Shown: positions 15,410 through 24,381 of the stretch, one piece after another | Position numbering within the stretch: position 1 is the stretch's first letter | Layout of the letters: each line of letters opens with the position of its first letter | DNA from: Corynebacterium sp. | Lineage (GTDB): Bacteria > Actinomycetota > Actinomycetes > Mycobacteriales > Mycobacteriaceae | Length of the DNA: 64,000 nucleotides | Assembly (NCBI RefSeq): GCF_030532325.1 | Contig: NZ_JAUNLS010000002.1 | Location: 157,640 to 221,639, forward strand | Direction of reading: 5' to 3' | Made by a program: the position numbers and the translations under genes | Notes under the pieces: model-generated | Database searches by the model: none | What the model was told of the DNA's origin: nothing | What the model saw: the letters and a program-made list of their open reading frames with translations, nothing else

Positions 15410-15439
15410 TTGGCTATAGTATATTGGTTGGACTATAGG
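15410..15439 (+). promoter_or_regulatory. hisD promoter with overlapping 7-bp operator dyad
   Basis: TTGGCT (15410-15415) and TATAGG (15434-15439) with an 18-bp spacer form a promoter 34 nt before hisD. CTATAGT (15414-15420) and ACTATAG (15432-15438) are perfect inverted copies around 11 nt and overlap both promoter elements, as expected of a repressor site. Confidence 0.5.
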
Positions 15440-15454
15440 CTTTTTGCTCTTTTA

Positions 15455-15472
15455 AGGATAGGAGAGAATCCT
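15455..15472 (+). promoter_or_regulatory. hisD ribosome site inside a small hairpin
   Basis: AGGAT (15455-15459) and ATCCT (15468-15472) can pair, placing the AGGAG ribosome site in the 8-nt loop just before ATG at 15474. Confidence 0.35.
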
Positions 15473-15473
15473 C

Positions 15474-16811
15474 ATGCTTCAGACCATCGATCTGCGCGGT
15501 TCGCGGCTTAGCGTGTCCCAACTGCGCCGAGTGTTGCCCCGCGGCGGGACGGACGTTGCCTCCGTTACCGACAAGGTAGCACCGATGGTCCATGCGGTGC
15601 GTGAGGGAGGCGCTGCCGTAGCACTAGACTTTGGCGAGCAGTTCGACCGCGTGCGCCCGCAGACCGTGCGCGTGCCGGCCGAGGCTATCGAGCGCGCAGT
15701 TGCCGAGCTGGACCCGAAGGTGCGCGCCGCCATCGAGGAATCCATCCGTCGCGTGCGCACCGTGCATGCCGAGCAGCTGCCGCAGCCCCACACCACGGAG
15801 CTGGCCCCAGGCGCCACGGTGACGGAGGTATTCCGTCCCATCGAGCGCGTGGGCCTCTATGTGCCCGGCGGCAAGGCGGTGTACCCCTCGTCCGTCATCA
15901 TGAACGTGGTGCCCGCCCAGGAGGCTGGAGCCTCCACCATGGTGGTGGCCTCCCCGCCGCAAGCGGAGTTCGATGGCCTGCCGCACCCTACGGTGCTGGC
16001 CACCTGCCACATCCTGGGCGTCGACGAGGTCTGGGCCGTCGGCGGCGGGCAGGCCATTGCGCTGCTGGCTTACGGCGACGACACCCCGGCCACCGGGGAA
16101 GAGGCCCTGGAACCGGTGGATATGATCACCGGCCCCGGCAACATCTTTGTCACCGCCGCTAAGCGTCTGGTGCGCGGCGTGGCCGGCACCGACGCCGAGG
16201 CGGGTCCCACCGAGATCGCCATCGTGGCCGATTCCACCGCCAACCCGGTCTTTGTGGTCTATGACCTTATCTCTCAGGCGGAGCACGATCCCATGGCGGC
16301 CTCGGTGCTCATCACTGATTCCCCCGAGCTGGCCGAGGCCGTGAAGAAGGAGGTCGAGGCGCGCTACACCGCCACCGCCAACGCCGAGCGCGCGGCCGAG
16401 GCCCTGCGCGGCGAGCAGTCCGGCGTGGTGCTGGTGGATGACCTCGACGCCGCCGTGGCCGTGGCCGATGCCTATGCCGCCGAGCACTTGGAGATCCACA
16501 CCGCCAACGCGCGGGAGGTGGCCGAGCGCATCAAGCACGCCGGCGCCATCTTTGTGGGCGATTACTCCCCGGTGCCGTTGGGTGACTACACCGCGGGCTC
16601 CAACCACGTGCTGCCCACCTCGGGCACCGCGCGCTTTAGCGCTGGTCTGTCCACGCACACCTTCCTGCGCCCGGTCAACATCATTGACTACAACCGCACG
16701 GCCCTGCGCGAGGTGGCCGAGGGCGTCATCGCCTTTGCCACCGCGGAAAACTTGCCCGCCCACGGCGAGGCCATTGCCGCGCGTTTCAACATCCCAGCAC
16801 AGGAGGACTAA
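15474..16811 (+). CDS. hisD: histidinol dehydrogenase
   Basis: Oxidises histidinol twice with NAD to give histidine, the last step of the pathway; a zinc enzyme. The 445-residue product has [38 protein letters not shown], the catalytic [10 protein letters not shown] segment with the Glu-His base pair, and [20 protein letters not shown]. First gene of the his cluster, with AGGAG upstream of ATG. Confidence 0.97.
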   Translation: MLQTIDLRGSRLSVSQLRRVLPRGGTDVASVTDKVAPMVHAVREGGAAVALDFGEQFDRVRPQTVRVPAEAIERAVAELDPKVRAAIEESIRRVRTVHAEQLPQPHTTELAPGATVTEVFRPIERVGLYVPGGKAVYPSSVIMNVVPAQEAGASTMVVASPPQAEFDGLPHPTVLATCHILGVDEVWAVGGGQAIALLAYGDDTPATGEEALEPVDMITGPGNIFVTAAKRLVRGVAGTDAEAGPTEIAIVADSTANPVFVVYDLISQAEHDPMAASVLITDSPELAEAVKKEVEARYTATANAERAAEALRGEQSGVVLVDDLDAAVAVADAYAAEHLEIHTANAREVAERIKHAGAIFVGDYSPVPLGDYTAGSNHVLPTSGTARFSAGLSTHTFLRPVNIIDYNRTALREVAEGVIAFATAENLPAHGEAIAARFNIPAQED

Positions 16812-16813
16812 TC

Positions 16814-17917
16814 ATGGCTCAGCTCAACGATCTTCCGCTGCGCGAAGAACTGCGCGGCAAGTCCGCCTACGGCGCGCCGCAGCTGCACGTGGCCAACCAG
16901 CTCAACACCAACGAAAACCCCTATCCGCCCTCGCCGGCGCTGGTGGAGGACTTGGTGCGCGCCGTCGAGAAGCAGGCGGCCACCCTCAACCGCTACCCGG
17001 AACGCGACGCCATGGAGCTGCGCACGGAGCTCGCCGCCTATGTTTCCCGCCAGACCAGCGTGGAGGTCAGCGCGGAGAACGTGTGGGCGGCCAACGGCTC
17101 CAACGAGGTGCTGCAGCAGCTGCTGCAGGCTTTCGGCGGCCCGGGGCGCAGCGCGCTGGGCTTTAGCCCGAGCTACTCCATGCACCCCATCCTGTGCGCG
17201 GGCACCTTCACGGAGTTCATCGAGTGCCCGCGCGGCGAGGATTTCCGCATCGATAAGGACGCGGCACTGGAGGCCATCGCCACGCACCAGCCCGACGTCA
17301 TCTTTGTCACCACCCCCAATAACCCCACCGGTGACGTCACCCCGCTCGAGATCATTGAGGAGATCATCAAGGCCGCACCGGGCATCGTGATTGTGGACGA
17401 GGCCTACATGGAGTTTTCTCCCTCGGCCTCGGCAACGACCCTCTTGTCTGCCTACCCCACGAAGCTGGTGGTCTCACGCACCATGTCCAAGGCCTTCGAC
17501 TTTGCCGGCGGCCGTCTGGGCTACTTCGTGGCGGATCCTGCCTTCGTGGAAGCCGTCATGCTCGTGCGCTTGCCGTATCACCTCTCCACGCTCTCGCAGG
17601 CCGCGGCCCTGGTGGCGCTGCGCCATAGCGAAGAGACCCTGGGCACGGTGGCCAAGCTCTCCGCCGAGCGTGACCGTGTGGTGGAACGCCTGCGGGAGCT
17701 GGGCTACTACGTGGTGCCCAGCGAGTCCAACTTTGTCAGCTTCGGCCGCTTTGCGGACCAGCACGCGGTGTGGGAGAAGTTCCTTGAGCGCGAGGTTCTC
17801 ATCCGTGACAATGGCGTGCCCGGCCTGCTGCGCGCCACGATTGGCTTACCTGCAGAAAATGATGCCTTGCTCGCCGCTGCCGAAGAGCTAGCGGATACAG
17901 TAGAAACCAAGCAGTAG
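16814..17917 (+). CDS. hisC: histidinol-phosphate aminotransferase
   Basis: Class II PLP transaminase converting imidazole acetol phosphate to histidinol phosphate. The 367-residue product has [53 protein letters not shown] and the PLP-binding lysine K226 in [16 protein letters not shown]. Starts 2 nt after hisD, so the two are translated from one mRNA. Confidence 0.97.
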   Translation: MAQLNDLPLREELRGKSAYGAPQLHVANQLNTNENPYPPSPALVEDLVRAVEKQAATLNRYPERDAMELRTELAAYVSRQTSVEVSAENVWAANGSNEVLQQLLQAFGGPGRSALGFSPSYSMHPILCAGTFTEFIECPRGEDFRIDKDAALEAIATHQPDVIFVTTPNNPTGDVTPLEIIEEIIKAAPGIVIVDEAYMEFSPSASATTLLSAYPTKLVVSRTMSKAFDFAGGRLGYFVADPAFVEAVMLVRLPYHLSTLSQAAALVALRHSEETLGTVAKLSAERDRVVERLRELGYYVVPSESNFVSFGRFADQHAVWEKFLEREVLIRDNGVPGLLRATIGLPAENDALLAAAEELADTVETKQ

Positions 17918-17994
17918 AAGCAGAAATCAAGTAACAGAAGCAGAGTAGTAGACGCGGAGTAGTGTGTGGAGGCCCCGGGCCATAGAGGCGGGGA

Positions 17995-18072
17995 ATGCCG
18001 TGCGGGATGAACCCTTCGGCTGAGCGCGCGGCGGATGAGCTGCGCGTGCTTGCCGCACTCGGCGCAACGTGA
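17995..18072 (+). CDS. possible 25-residue reading frame before hisB
   Basis: ATG at 17995 is preceded by GAGGCGGGGA and opens a 25-residue frame (start MPCGMNPSAERAADE) ending TGA at 18070-18072, 12 nt before hisB; the hisB ribosome site AGGAG starts just after this stop. It fills part of the otherwise unexplained 167-nt hisC-hisB gap. It has no histidine codons, so a classical attenuator leader peptide is not indicated. It may be translated and coupled to hisB, or be chance. Confidence 0.25.
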   Translation: MPCGMNPSAERAADELRVLAALGAT

Positions 18073-18084
18073 AGGAGCGAGACT

Positions 18085-18687
18085 ATGAGCCAGCGCATCG
18101 GACGCGCGCAACGAGTGACCAAGGAGTCACAGATCTCCGTGGAGATCAACCTCGACGGAACCGGGCAGGCCAGCATTTCCACCGGGCTGCCGTTCTTTGA
18201 CCACATGCTCACCGCCCTGTGCACCCACGGCAGCTTCGACCTCAGCATCGATGCGCAGGGAGATACCCACATCGACGCCCACCACACCGTCGAGGACACC
18301 GCCATCGTGCTGGGCACCGCGCTGCGGGAGGCAGTGGGGGATAAGAGCGGCATCCGCCGCTTTGGCTCCCAGCTGCTGCCCATGGATGAGACCCTGGTGG
18401 AGGCCGTGGTGGATCTCTCCGGGCGCGCCTACTTTGTCATGAACGGCGAGCCGGAGAACATGCAGTGGCAGGTCATTGGCGGCCACTACGCCACTGTGAT
18501 CAACCGCCACTTCTTTGAAACCCTGGCGGTGCACGCTGCGGCCACGTTGCACATCAACGTGCGCTACGGCCGGGATCCGCACCACATTACGGAGGCCGAG
18601 TTCAAGGCGGTGGCCCGCGCCCTGCGCCAGGCGGTGGAGTCGGATCCGCGGGTGACGGGCATCCCCTCGACTAAGGGAAGCCTGTAA
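18085..18687 (+). CDS. hisB: imidazoleglycerol-phosphate dehydratase
   Basis: Dehydrates imidazole glycerol phosphate. The 200-residue monofunctional enzyme has [20 protein letters not shown], the metal-binding [34 protein letters not shown] and the second histidine set in [20 protein letters not shown]. No histidinol phosphatase domain is fused. AGGAG precedes ATG. Its stop overlaps the ATG of the next small gene (TAATG). Confidence 0.97.
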   Translation: MSQRIGRAQRVTKESQISVEINLDGTGQASISTGLPFFDHMLTALCTHGSFDLSIDAQGDTHIDAHHTVEDTAIVLGTALREAVGDKSGIRRFGSQLLPMDETLVEAVVDLSGRAYFVMNGEPENMQWQVIGGHYATVINRHFFETLAVHAAATLHINVRYGRDPHHITEAEFKAVARALRQAVESDPRVTGIPSTKGSL

Positions 18688-18866
18688 TGTCGGCCCAGAT
18701 ACTGGTGCTGGTTATCTTTTTGTTTTCTGGGCTCTGCGTCGGCGGCGCCATTGCCGCGCACCGCGAGGGTTCGCGATTTTTCACCATCGTGGCGGGAGTG
18801 TTGGCGGTGATTGGCATCGCCGCCGGAGTCGCGTGGATTTTTGGACTGTGGGAAGGGAGGCTTTAA
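18687..18866 (+). CDS. 59-residue membrane protein within the his operon
   Basis: Too short for usual ORF cut-offs. ATG at 18687 overlaps the hisB stop by one base (TAATG), and TAA is at 18864-18866. The product has two hydrophobic helices: about 3-24 (AQILVLVIFLFSGLCVGGAI) and 31-53 (FFTIVAGVLAVIGIAAGVAW), joined by a basic loop AHREGSR. It corresponds in position to the small membrane orf between hisB and the transporter gene in other corynebacterial his clusters. Function unknown; six nt later the MFS gene begins, so all three are translationally linked. Confidence 0.7.
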   Translation: MSAQILVLVIFLFSGLCVGGAIAAHREGSRFFTIVAGVLAVIGIAAGVAWIFGLWEGRL

Positions 18867-18872
18867 GCAACA

Positions 18873-20114
18873 ATGGCTAACAAGAACAGCGTCTGGAAGG
18901 TACCTGGTTTTACAGAAACGATGGTGGCGGTAGCCGCGTCCTTCGGTGCGTGGTCAATCCTGCTGCCCGTTGTGCCGCTCGCGGTGCTGGATGCGGGCGG
19001 CTCACCCACTGTGGCTGGTGCTACCACCGGCGTGTTCATGGTAGCCACTGTGATCACCCAGATCCTCACCCCAAATCTCCTGCGCAAGGTGGGCTACCGT
19101 CCGGTCATGGCCGGCTCCGCCCTCATGCTGGGTGTTCCGGCGCTGGGGCACATGCTTGGCGACGACGCCGTGGTCGCCCTCACCTTCTCCGCCCTGCGCG
19201 GCGTGGGCTTCGGTGCCTTGACGGTGGCTGAGAGTGCCCTGGTGGCTGAAATCACCCCGACCCGCCTGCTGGGCAAGGCCACCGGCTACATCGGTCTCTT
19301 CGTCGGTGCCGCGCAGATGGCCTTCCTGCCCTTTGGCCTGTGGCTGGCCGGCGCTGCGGGCTACAACACCACCTATATTTCTGCCGCGGCGCTGGGTATC
19401 CTCGGCTTCGTGATGTGCCTGCGTGTGCCCTCGCTCAAGGCGGCGCCGGTGGGCACGGAGGAGACCTCGCAGGGCCCGCGCGTTCCCATGTGGAAGCTCT
19501 TCGTGGTCCCGGCGCTGGCGCTGACCAGCTTCTCCATCACCTACGGCCTGGCCTCGAACTTCCTCTCCCCGGCGGTGCGCGAGCTCGACCCGGTGCGAGG
19601 CGCGGTGCTCGGCGGTCTCATGCTCTCCATCATCGGCGGTACGGCCATGGTGACCCGCTTCGGCGCGGGCGTGGTGGCTGACCGCATCGGCCGGCCCGGC
19701 ACGCTGATGATCCCCTCGCAGATCTTCTGCGCCTTCGGCGTGGGCCTCATCGCCCTCGCGCTGGCCCAGGAGTGGTCCGTGTGGTGGCTGGTGCTGGGCA
19801 CTGTGATGTATGGCGCGGCCTTCGGCGTGGTGCAAAACGAGGCACTGCTGTCCATGTTTGACCGCCTGCCGCGCGAGCGCCTCTCCGAGGGCTCGGCCAT
19901 CTGGAACATCTTCTACGACGGCGGGACCGGCCTGGGCTCGACGCTGCTGGGCATGGTTGTGGCCTCCTCCGGCTACAGTGGCGCCTTCGCCGTCGGCACC
20001 GCCATCATCGTGGTGGGCTTGGCCATGACCACCCTGGATCACGTGCTCGGGCGCACCCGCGTGAGCGAAACCAACGATATTCGTACGCGTCTGCGCCGCT
20101 TGCGTAAGGTATAG
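18873..20114 (+). CDS. MFS transporter in the his operon
   Basis: A 413-residue major facilitator protein with twelve probable helices. The segment after helix 2 (LLRKVGYRPVMAGSALML) is the conserved MFS loop, and the second half repeats it (GVVADRIGRPGTLMIPSQ). The helices are typical of drug and metabolite exporters. Position between hisB and hisH suggests export or import of a pathway-related compound, but no substrate motif is visible. ATG at 18873 is chosen. Confidence 0.88.
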   Translation: MANKNSVWKVPGFTETMVAVAASFGAWSILLPVVPLAVLDAGGSPTVAGATTGVFMVATVITQILTPNLLRKVGYRPVMAGSALMLGVPALGHMLGDDAVVALTFSALRGVGFGALTVAESALVAEITPTRLLGKATGYIGLFVGAAQMAFLPFGLWLAGAAGYNTTYISAAALGILGFVMCLRVPSLKAAPVGTEETSQGPRVPMWKLFVVPALALTSFSITYGLASNFLSPAVRELDPVRGAVLGGLMLSIIGGTAMVTRFGAGVVADRIGRPGTLMIPSQIFCAFGVGLIALALAQEWSVWWLVLGTVMYGAAFGVVQNEALLSMFDRLPRERLSEGSAIWNIFYDGGTGLGSTLLGMVVASSGYSGAFAVGTAIIVVGLAMTTLDHVLGRTRVSETNDIRTRLRRLRKV

Positions 20115-20117
20115 CCC

Positions 20118-20753
20118 ATGACAACAAAGAATGTAGTGGTGCTGGACTACGGTGCCGGCAACCTCCGCTCCGCCCAGCGCGCCCTGGAACGTGCCGGCGC
20201 GGAGGTCACCGTCACTGCTGATCCACACGTGGCGGTGGAGGCCGATGGCCTGCTCGTGCCCGGCGTGGGTGCCTTTGCCGCCTGCATGGAGGGCCTGCGC
20301 AAGGCCCAGGGCCCGCGCATCATCGGCCAACGCCTGGCCGGCGAGCGCCCGGTGCTGGGCATTTGCGTGGGCATGCAGATTCTCTTCGAATCCGGCAACG
20401 AGCACGGCGTGGAGAGCACTGGCTGCGGGGAGTGGCCGGGGCGCGTCGAGAAGCTGCAGGCGGACGTCCTCCCGCACATGGGTTGGAACACCCTGCGCCT
20501 CCCGGAGAAAAGCCCCATGTTTGAGGGCATCGGCCCGGAGGATCGCTTCTACTTTGTGCACTCCTACGGTGTGCGCCGCTGGGAGCTGGAAACGGAGATC
20601 ACCGAGCCGCCGAAGGTGGCCTGGTCCGAGCACGGCGGCGACGAGTTCGTGGCCGCAGTGGATAACGGCGCACTGTGGGCCACCCAGTTCCACCCGGAAA
20701 AGTCCGGCGATGTGGGCGCGCGCCTACTCAAAAATTGGATCAGTACCCTCTAG
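20118..20753 (+). CDS. hisH: imidazole glycerol phosphate synthase, glutaminase subunit
   Basis: Supplies ammonia from glutamine to HisF. The 211-residue class I amidotransferase has [20 protein letters not shown], the nucleophile C83 in [12 protein letters not shown], and the His-Glu pair in [11 protein letters not shown]. Starts 3 nt after the transporter gene. Confidence 0.97.
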   Translation: MTTKNVVVLDYGAGNLRSAQRALERAGAEVTVTADPHVAVEADGLLVPGVGAFAACMEGLRKAQGPRIIGQRLAGERPVLGICVGMQILFESGNEHGVESTGCGEWPGRVEKLQADVLPHMGWNTLRLPEKSPMFEGIGPEDRFYFVHSYGVRRWELETEITEPPKVAWSEHGGDEFVAAVDNGALWATQFHPEKSGDVGARLLKNWISTL

Positions 20754-20806
20754 GGAATGACTAAGCCCCCTCTAGCTCTCTTTCAACGATAGGTAGGATA
20801 ACCAGC

Positions 20807-21589
20807 ATGAGCTTTACCCTCTTGCCCGCCGTCGACGTCGTGGACGGCGCCGCGGTTCGCCTCGACCAAGGTGAGGCCGGTACCGAAAAGACCTATGGCA
20901 CGCCGCGCGAATCCGCCCTGCGCTGGCAGGCCCAGGGCGCACAGTGGCTGCACTTCGTGGACCTAGACGCCGCCTTTGGCCGCGGCTCGAACCACGAGCT
21001 GATGGCGGAGATCACCGCGGATCTTGACCTCAATGTTGAGCTCACCGGTGGTATTCGCGATGATGAGTCGCTGGCCCGCGCCCTGGCCACCGGTGCGCAG
21101 CGAGTCAACATCGGCACCGCGGCGCTGACCAAGCCCGAGTGGATTGCGAAGGCGCTGGCGGAGCACGGCGAGAAGATCGCGGTGGACCTGGCTGTCAAGG
21201 AGATCGACGGCGAGTGGCGCGCCCGCGGCAACGGCTGGGTCTCCGACGGCGGCGACCTGTGGGAGGTCCTTGAGCGCCTAGACGCTGCCGGCTGCACCCG
21301 CTTCGTGGTCACCGATGTGTCCAAGGACGGCACGCTGGAGGGCCCCAACATCGAGCTGCTGCGTGAGGTCGCCGCGGCCACCGACGCCACAATCACCGCC
21401 TCCGGTGGCATCTCCACCCTCGATGATCTGCGCCAGCTTGCTCTCTATGAGAACGAGGGCATTGACTCCGCGATCATCGGCAAGGCCCTCTACGAGGAGC
21501 GCTTCACCCTCGAAGAAGCATTCGCGGCGGTAGCGGAGGTCACCCCGCTGCCGGCGGAAGAGACCATCGACCCGATTGAGGAGCTTTAA
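20807..21589 (+). CDS. hisA: phosphoribosylformimino-AICAR-phosphate isomerase
   Basis: Amadori isomerase of histidine synthesis, a beta/alpha barrel. The 260-residue product has [18 protein letters not shown] with the catalytic Asp, [20 protein letters not shown], and the second Asp in [15 protein letters not shown]. In most actinobacteria this locus encodes PriA, which also does the TrpF reaction. In Corynebacterium the enzyme has been reported to have narrowed to HisA activity after a complete trp operon was acquired; that is known of the genus, not shown here. A 53-nt gap with an AGGATAA ribosome site separates it from hisH. Confidence 0.95.
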   Translation: MSFTLLPAVDVVDGAAVRLDQGEAGTEKTYGTPRESALRWQAQGAQWLHFVDLDAAFGRGSNHELMAEITADLDLNVELTGGIRDDESLARALATGAQRVNIGTAALTKPEWIAKALAEHGEKIAVDLAVKEIDGEWRARGNGWVSDGGDLWEVLERLDAAGCTRFVVTDVSKDGTLEGPNIELLREVAAATDATITASGGISTLDDLRQLALYENEGIDSAIIGKALYEERFTLEEAFAAVAEVTPLPAEETIDPIEEL

Positions 21590-21592
21590 GTC

Positions 21593-22399
21593 ATGATGCA
21601 GCCGCGCGAGTTTCTGGCGCTCGCGGAAGCAGCCGTCGACCAGGCAGAAGCCCTCTTTAGCCAAGGCCTTGGCGCCTCCCCAGCGCGTTTCAAGGGCGAG
21701 GGGGATTTCGCCACTGAAGTCGACCTGCACATTGAGCACCAACTGCGCGCGACGCTGACGCAGATGACTGGCATCCCCGTCTACGGCGAGGAATCCGGCG
21801 GCAGCCTGGAGGAGACCGTCTGGGTGGTGGATCCCATCGACGGCACCGCGAACTACTCCGCGGGCAACCCCTGCTGCGGCATCCTCGTCGCCCTCGTGCA
21901 CGAGGCCAAGCCGGTGGTGGCCGTGTCCGATTTCCCGCTCTTGGGCCGTCGCTTGGCAGTGGCGGAGGGCGTGCCGCTGCGCTCTGTGGGTGGCCCGGCC
22001 ACCGGCTTTGGCGGTGGGGACGATGCCATTGGTTTCGACGAGGGCCGCGGGCACATCGGGTGCTCCTCGCACCTTCCCTCCGCGCTCTTCCACGAGCTGC
22101 GGGAGACCGGGCTGCGCCCGCGTATGACCGGCTCTGTGGGGCTGGATAACGCCTTCGTGGCCCAGGGAGTCTTCGACGGCGCAGTGAACTTTTCGCCGCA
22201 CCCGTGGGATAACGCGGCCGGCGCCATGCTCATCAAGGCAGCGGGTGGCCGGGTCAGTGACCCCGAGGGCAACGAGTGGACAGTGACCTCGTGCGGCTTC
22301 GTCGGCGGCACGCCGCAGGTGCACGCGACAATTCTCGATGCCATTGCCCACACCAACACCGGGCCTGCCTCGGCAGGCTCGGCTCACAGTGAATCCTAG
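21593..22399 (+). CDS. impA: inositol monophosphatase family protein
   Basis: A 268-residue magnesium-dependent phosphatase. Metal-site motifs are present: EGDFATEVDLHIEH, GEESGG, WVVDPIDGTANYSAGNP and the second site PWDNAAGAMLIKAAGG. In C. glutamicum the impA gene sits at this position, whereas the main histidinol-phosphate phosphatase is a different family member elsewhere, so the activity here is uncertain. Starts 3 nt after hisA, with a second ATG one codon later. Confidence 0.9.
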   Translation: MMQPREFLALAEAAVDQAEALFSQGLGASPARFKGEGDFATEVDLHIEHQLRATLTQMTGIPVYGEESGGSLEETVWVVDPIDGTANYSAGNPCCGILVALVHEAKPVVAVSDFPLLGRRLAVAEGVPLRSVGGPATGFGGGDDAIGFDEGRGHIGCSSHLPSALFHELRETGLRPRMTGSVGLDNAFVAQGVFDGAVNFSPHPWDNAAGAMLIKAAGGRVSDPEGNEWTVTSCGFVGGTPQVHATILDAIAHTNTGPASAGSAHSES

Positions 22400-22411
22400 G
22401 AGGAATTCCCC

Positions 22412-23197
22412 ATGACACTGGCAGTGCGCGTGATCCCGTGCCTGGACGTTGACAACGGACGCGTGGTCAAAGGCGTGAACTTTGCCAACCTGCGCGATGC
22501 AGGCGATCCCGTCGAGCTGGCCGCGCGTTACGACGCCCTCGGCGCCGACGAGCTGACCTTCCTTGACGTCACCGCGTCCAAGGATGGCCGCGGCACCATG
22601 CTCGATGTGGTGCGCCGCACCGCCGATCAAGTCTTCATCCCGCTGACCGTGGGCGGGGGAGTGCGCTCCGTGGAGGATGTCCGCGAGCTGCTGCGCGCGG
22701 GTGCTGACAAGGTCTCGGTGAATTCCGCGGCGATTGCCCGCCCGGAGTTGCTGCGCGAGCTTGCTGAGGTTTTTGGCTCCCAGTGCATTGTGCTGTCTGT
22801 CGACGCCCGCCGCGTGGCCCCCGGCAGCGAGGCCGCGGCAAACTGCCCGAGCGGTTTTGAGATCACCACCCACGGCGGCACCAAGTCCGCTGAAATCGAT
22901 GCCATTGAGTGGGCGCGCCGCGGCCAAGAGCTTGGCGTGGGGGAGATCCTGCTCAACTCCATGGACTGTGACGGCGTGAAGGAGGGCTTCGATGTGGAGA
23001 TGCTCACGGCCGTACGCGCGGCGGTGTCCATCCCGGTCATTGCCTCCGGCGGCGCGGGCAAGGCCGCCGGTTTTCCTCCCGCGGTTGCGGCCGGCGCCGA
23101 TGCCGTGTTGGCGGCCTCGATCTTCCACTTCGGCGAGGTGGAGATACCCGAGGTGAAGAAGGCCCTGGCCGAGGCCGGTTACGAGGTGCGCCAGTGA
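22412..23197 (+). CDS. hisF: imidazole glycerol phosphate synthase, cyclase subunit
   Basis: Cyclises PRFAR with ammonia from HisH to imidazole glycerol phosphate and AICAR. The 261-residue barrel has [16 protein letters not shown] with the catalytic Asp, [13 protein letters not shown], and the second Asp in [21 protein letters not shown] 8 nt before ATG. Confidence 0.97.
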   Translation: MTLAVRVIPCLDVDNGRVVKGVNFANLRDAGDPVELAARYDALGADELTFLDVTASKDGRGTMLDVVRRTADQVFIPLTVGGGVRSVEDVRELLRAGADKVSVNSAAIARPELLRELAEVFGSQCIVLSVDARRVAPGSEAAANCPSGFEITTHGGTKSAEIDAIEWARRGQELGVGEILLNSMDCDGVKEGFDVEMLTAVRAAVSIPVIASGGAGKAAGFPPAVAAGADAVLAASIFHFGEVEIPEVKKALAEAGYEVRQ

Positions 23198-23568
23198 GCA
23201 CCGAGAGCGTAGAGAACACACAACTTGCTGAGTCCATCGCTCGGCTGCTCAAGCGCAACGAGCAGGGCCTAGTGCCCGCCGTGGTGCAATCCGAGCAGGG
23301 CGAGGTCCTCATGCTGGCCTGGATGGATGACCACGCGCTGGCCTATACTCTGGCCACTCGCAAGGGCACCTATTACTCGCGCTCGCGCCAGGAGTACTGG
23401 ATCAAGGGCGCGACCTCCGGCAACACCCAGGAGGTGTTGGGCGCGCGCCTGGACTGCGATGGTGACACCATCCTGCTCACCGTGCGCCAGCGCGGCGGTG
23501 CCTGCCACACGGGGGACCGTACCTGCTTTGACGCGACTGATTTGTTGGGAGATGAATTCGATGGCTAA
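23194..23568 (+). CDS. hisI: phosphoribosyl-AMP cyclohydrolase
   Basis: Opens the adenine ring of PR-AMP in histidine synthesis; zinc and magnesium enzyme. The 124-residue product has [46 protein letters not shown] and the zinc cysteines in [15 protein letters not shown] at 23194 overlaps the hisF stop by four bases. No HisE domain is fused. Confidence 0.96.
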   Translation: MSTESVENTQLAESIARLLKRNEQGLVPAVVQSEQGEVLMLAWMDDHALAYTLATRKGTYYSRSRQEYWIKGATSGNTQEVLGARLDCDGDTILLTVRQRGGACHTGDRTCFDATDLLGDEFDG

Positions 23569-24253
23569 ACGCCGTGGGGCGAGAGGCCTGGGCGCGCTGT
23601 TGGTGTTTATCGCAGCGGTGGGGCTCTGGCTGTCTTCGCGCTTGACCTGGGCTAAGGCTGCGGTGGAGGACGATAAGTCTGGAGCCAGCGTGGTCGATAT
23701 TGACGGCTCACTGTGGTCCCTGGAGCTCGTGGCGCTTTCCTTGGTGCTCCTGGTGGGCTGCGTAGCCATGCTGGGCCTGCGCCGCACTGCGCGCCGCGTG
23801 GTGGCCATCGTGACGGCGCTGGCCGCGGCGGCGGCCGCGTGGCGCCCGGTTTCCCTGCTGACCTACGGCGCGGATCCGCTGCGCGCGCAGAACCTCCTGC
23901 AGGGCGGCAGCAGCGATACCGCGGTGGGCAGTGCGCGCATCGCCGAGTGGGCCACCGTGGTGAGCGTCGAGGTGGAGAAGGCCGGGCCGCTGTTGGCCAT
24001 CCTGGCTTGTGCGCTGGGGCTTTTTGGTGCCGTGATGGTGGCCAGCAACCCAGGAGCGGAGAAGGCCCGCTCATCCAAGTACGAGACCCCGGCTGCGCGC
24101 CAAGAGAAGCTAGAGGAGGAGCTGAAGACCTCCCACGACTCCGGCCGCGTGCTGTGGGACGCCCTCGATGCCGATATTGATCCCACCGAGCTTCCAGCCG
24201 CAAAGCGCGCCGCCGAGCAGGAAGAAGGCCAGCCCAAGAACCGCGGTAGCTAG
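23561..24253 (+). CDS. Trp biosynthesis-associated membrane protein (TrpM-like)
   Basis: A 230-residue membrane protein of the family found between trpE and trpC in mycobacteria. Helices at about 9-25 ([20 protein letters not shown]), 52-72, 78-95 and 140-160 ([20 protein letters not shown]); a charged C-terminal tail of 65 residues follows ([18 protein letters not shown]). ATG at 23561 overlaps the end of hisI by 8 bases; a longer frame from 23327 would overlap hisI deeply. Its role is unknown even in mycobacteria. Confidence 0.8.
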   Translation: MAKRRGARGLGALLVFIAAVGLWLSSRLTWAKAAVEDDKSGASVVDIDGSLWSLELVALSLVLLVGCVAMLGLRRTARRVVAIVTALAAAAAAWRPVSLLTYGADPLRAQNLLQGGSSDTAVGSARIAEWATVVSVEVEKAGPLLAILACALGLFGAVMVASNPGAEKARSSKYETPAARQEKLEEELKTSHDSGRVLWDALDADIDPTELPAAKRAAEQEEGQPKNRGS

Positions 24254-24381
24254 GTAGAGCGCGGGGCGGGCACACCTCCTCGGGGGTTGCCACTAGCACG
24301 AAAATTGTTGTTGGTGGGGCAAAAGCGATAGCCTAAATGTGATCTTAATCGCGCTTAGTGCTTGGCCGAAGGGAGGTACTG

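Noticed and set aside
19002-20693. 563-codon minus-strand frame opposite the MFS gene and hisH
   Set aside because: Antisense shadow of two genes with clear family motifs; no start signal or recognisable domain.
21593-22399. Call as the histidinol-phosphate phosphatase hisN
   Set aside because: Position in the operon is suggestive, but in C. glutamicum the main enzyme is another family member encoded elsewhere; sequence alone does not decide.
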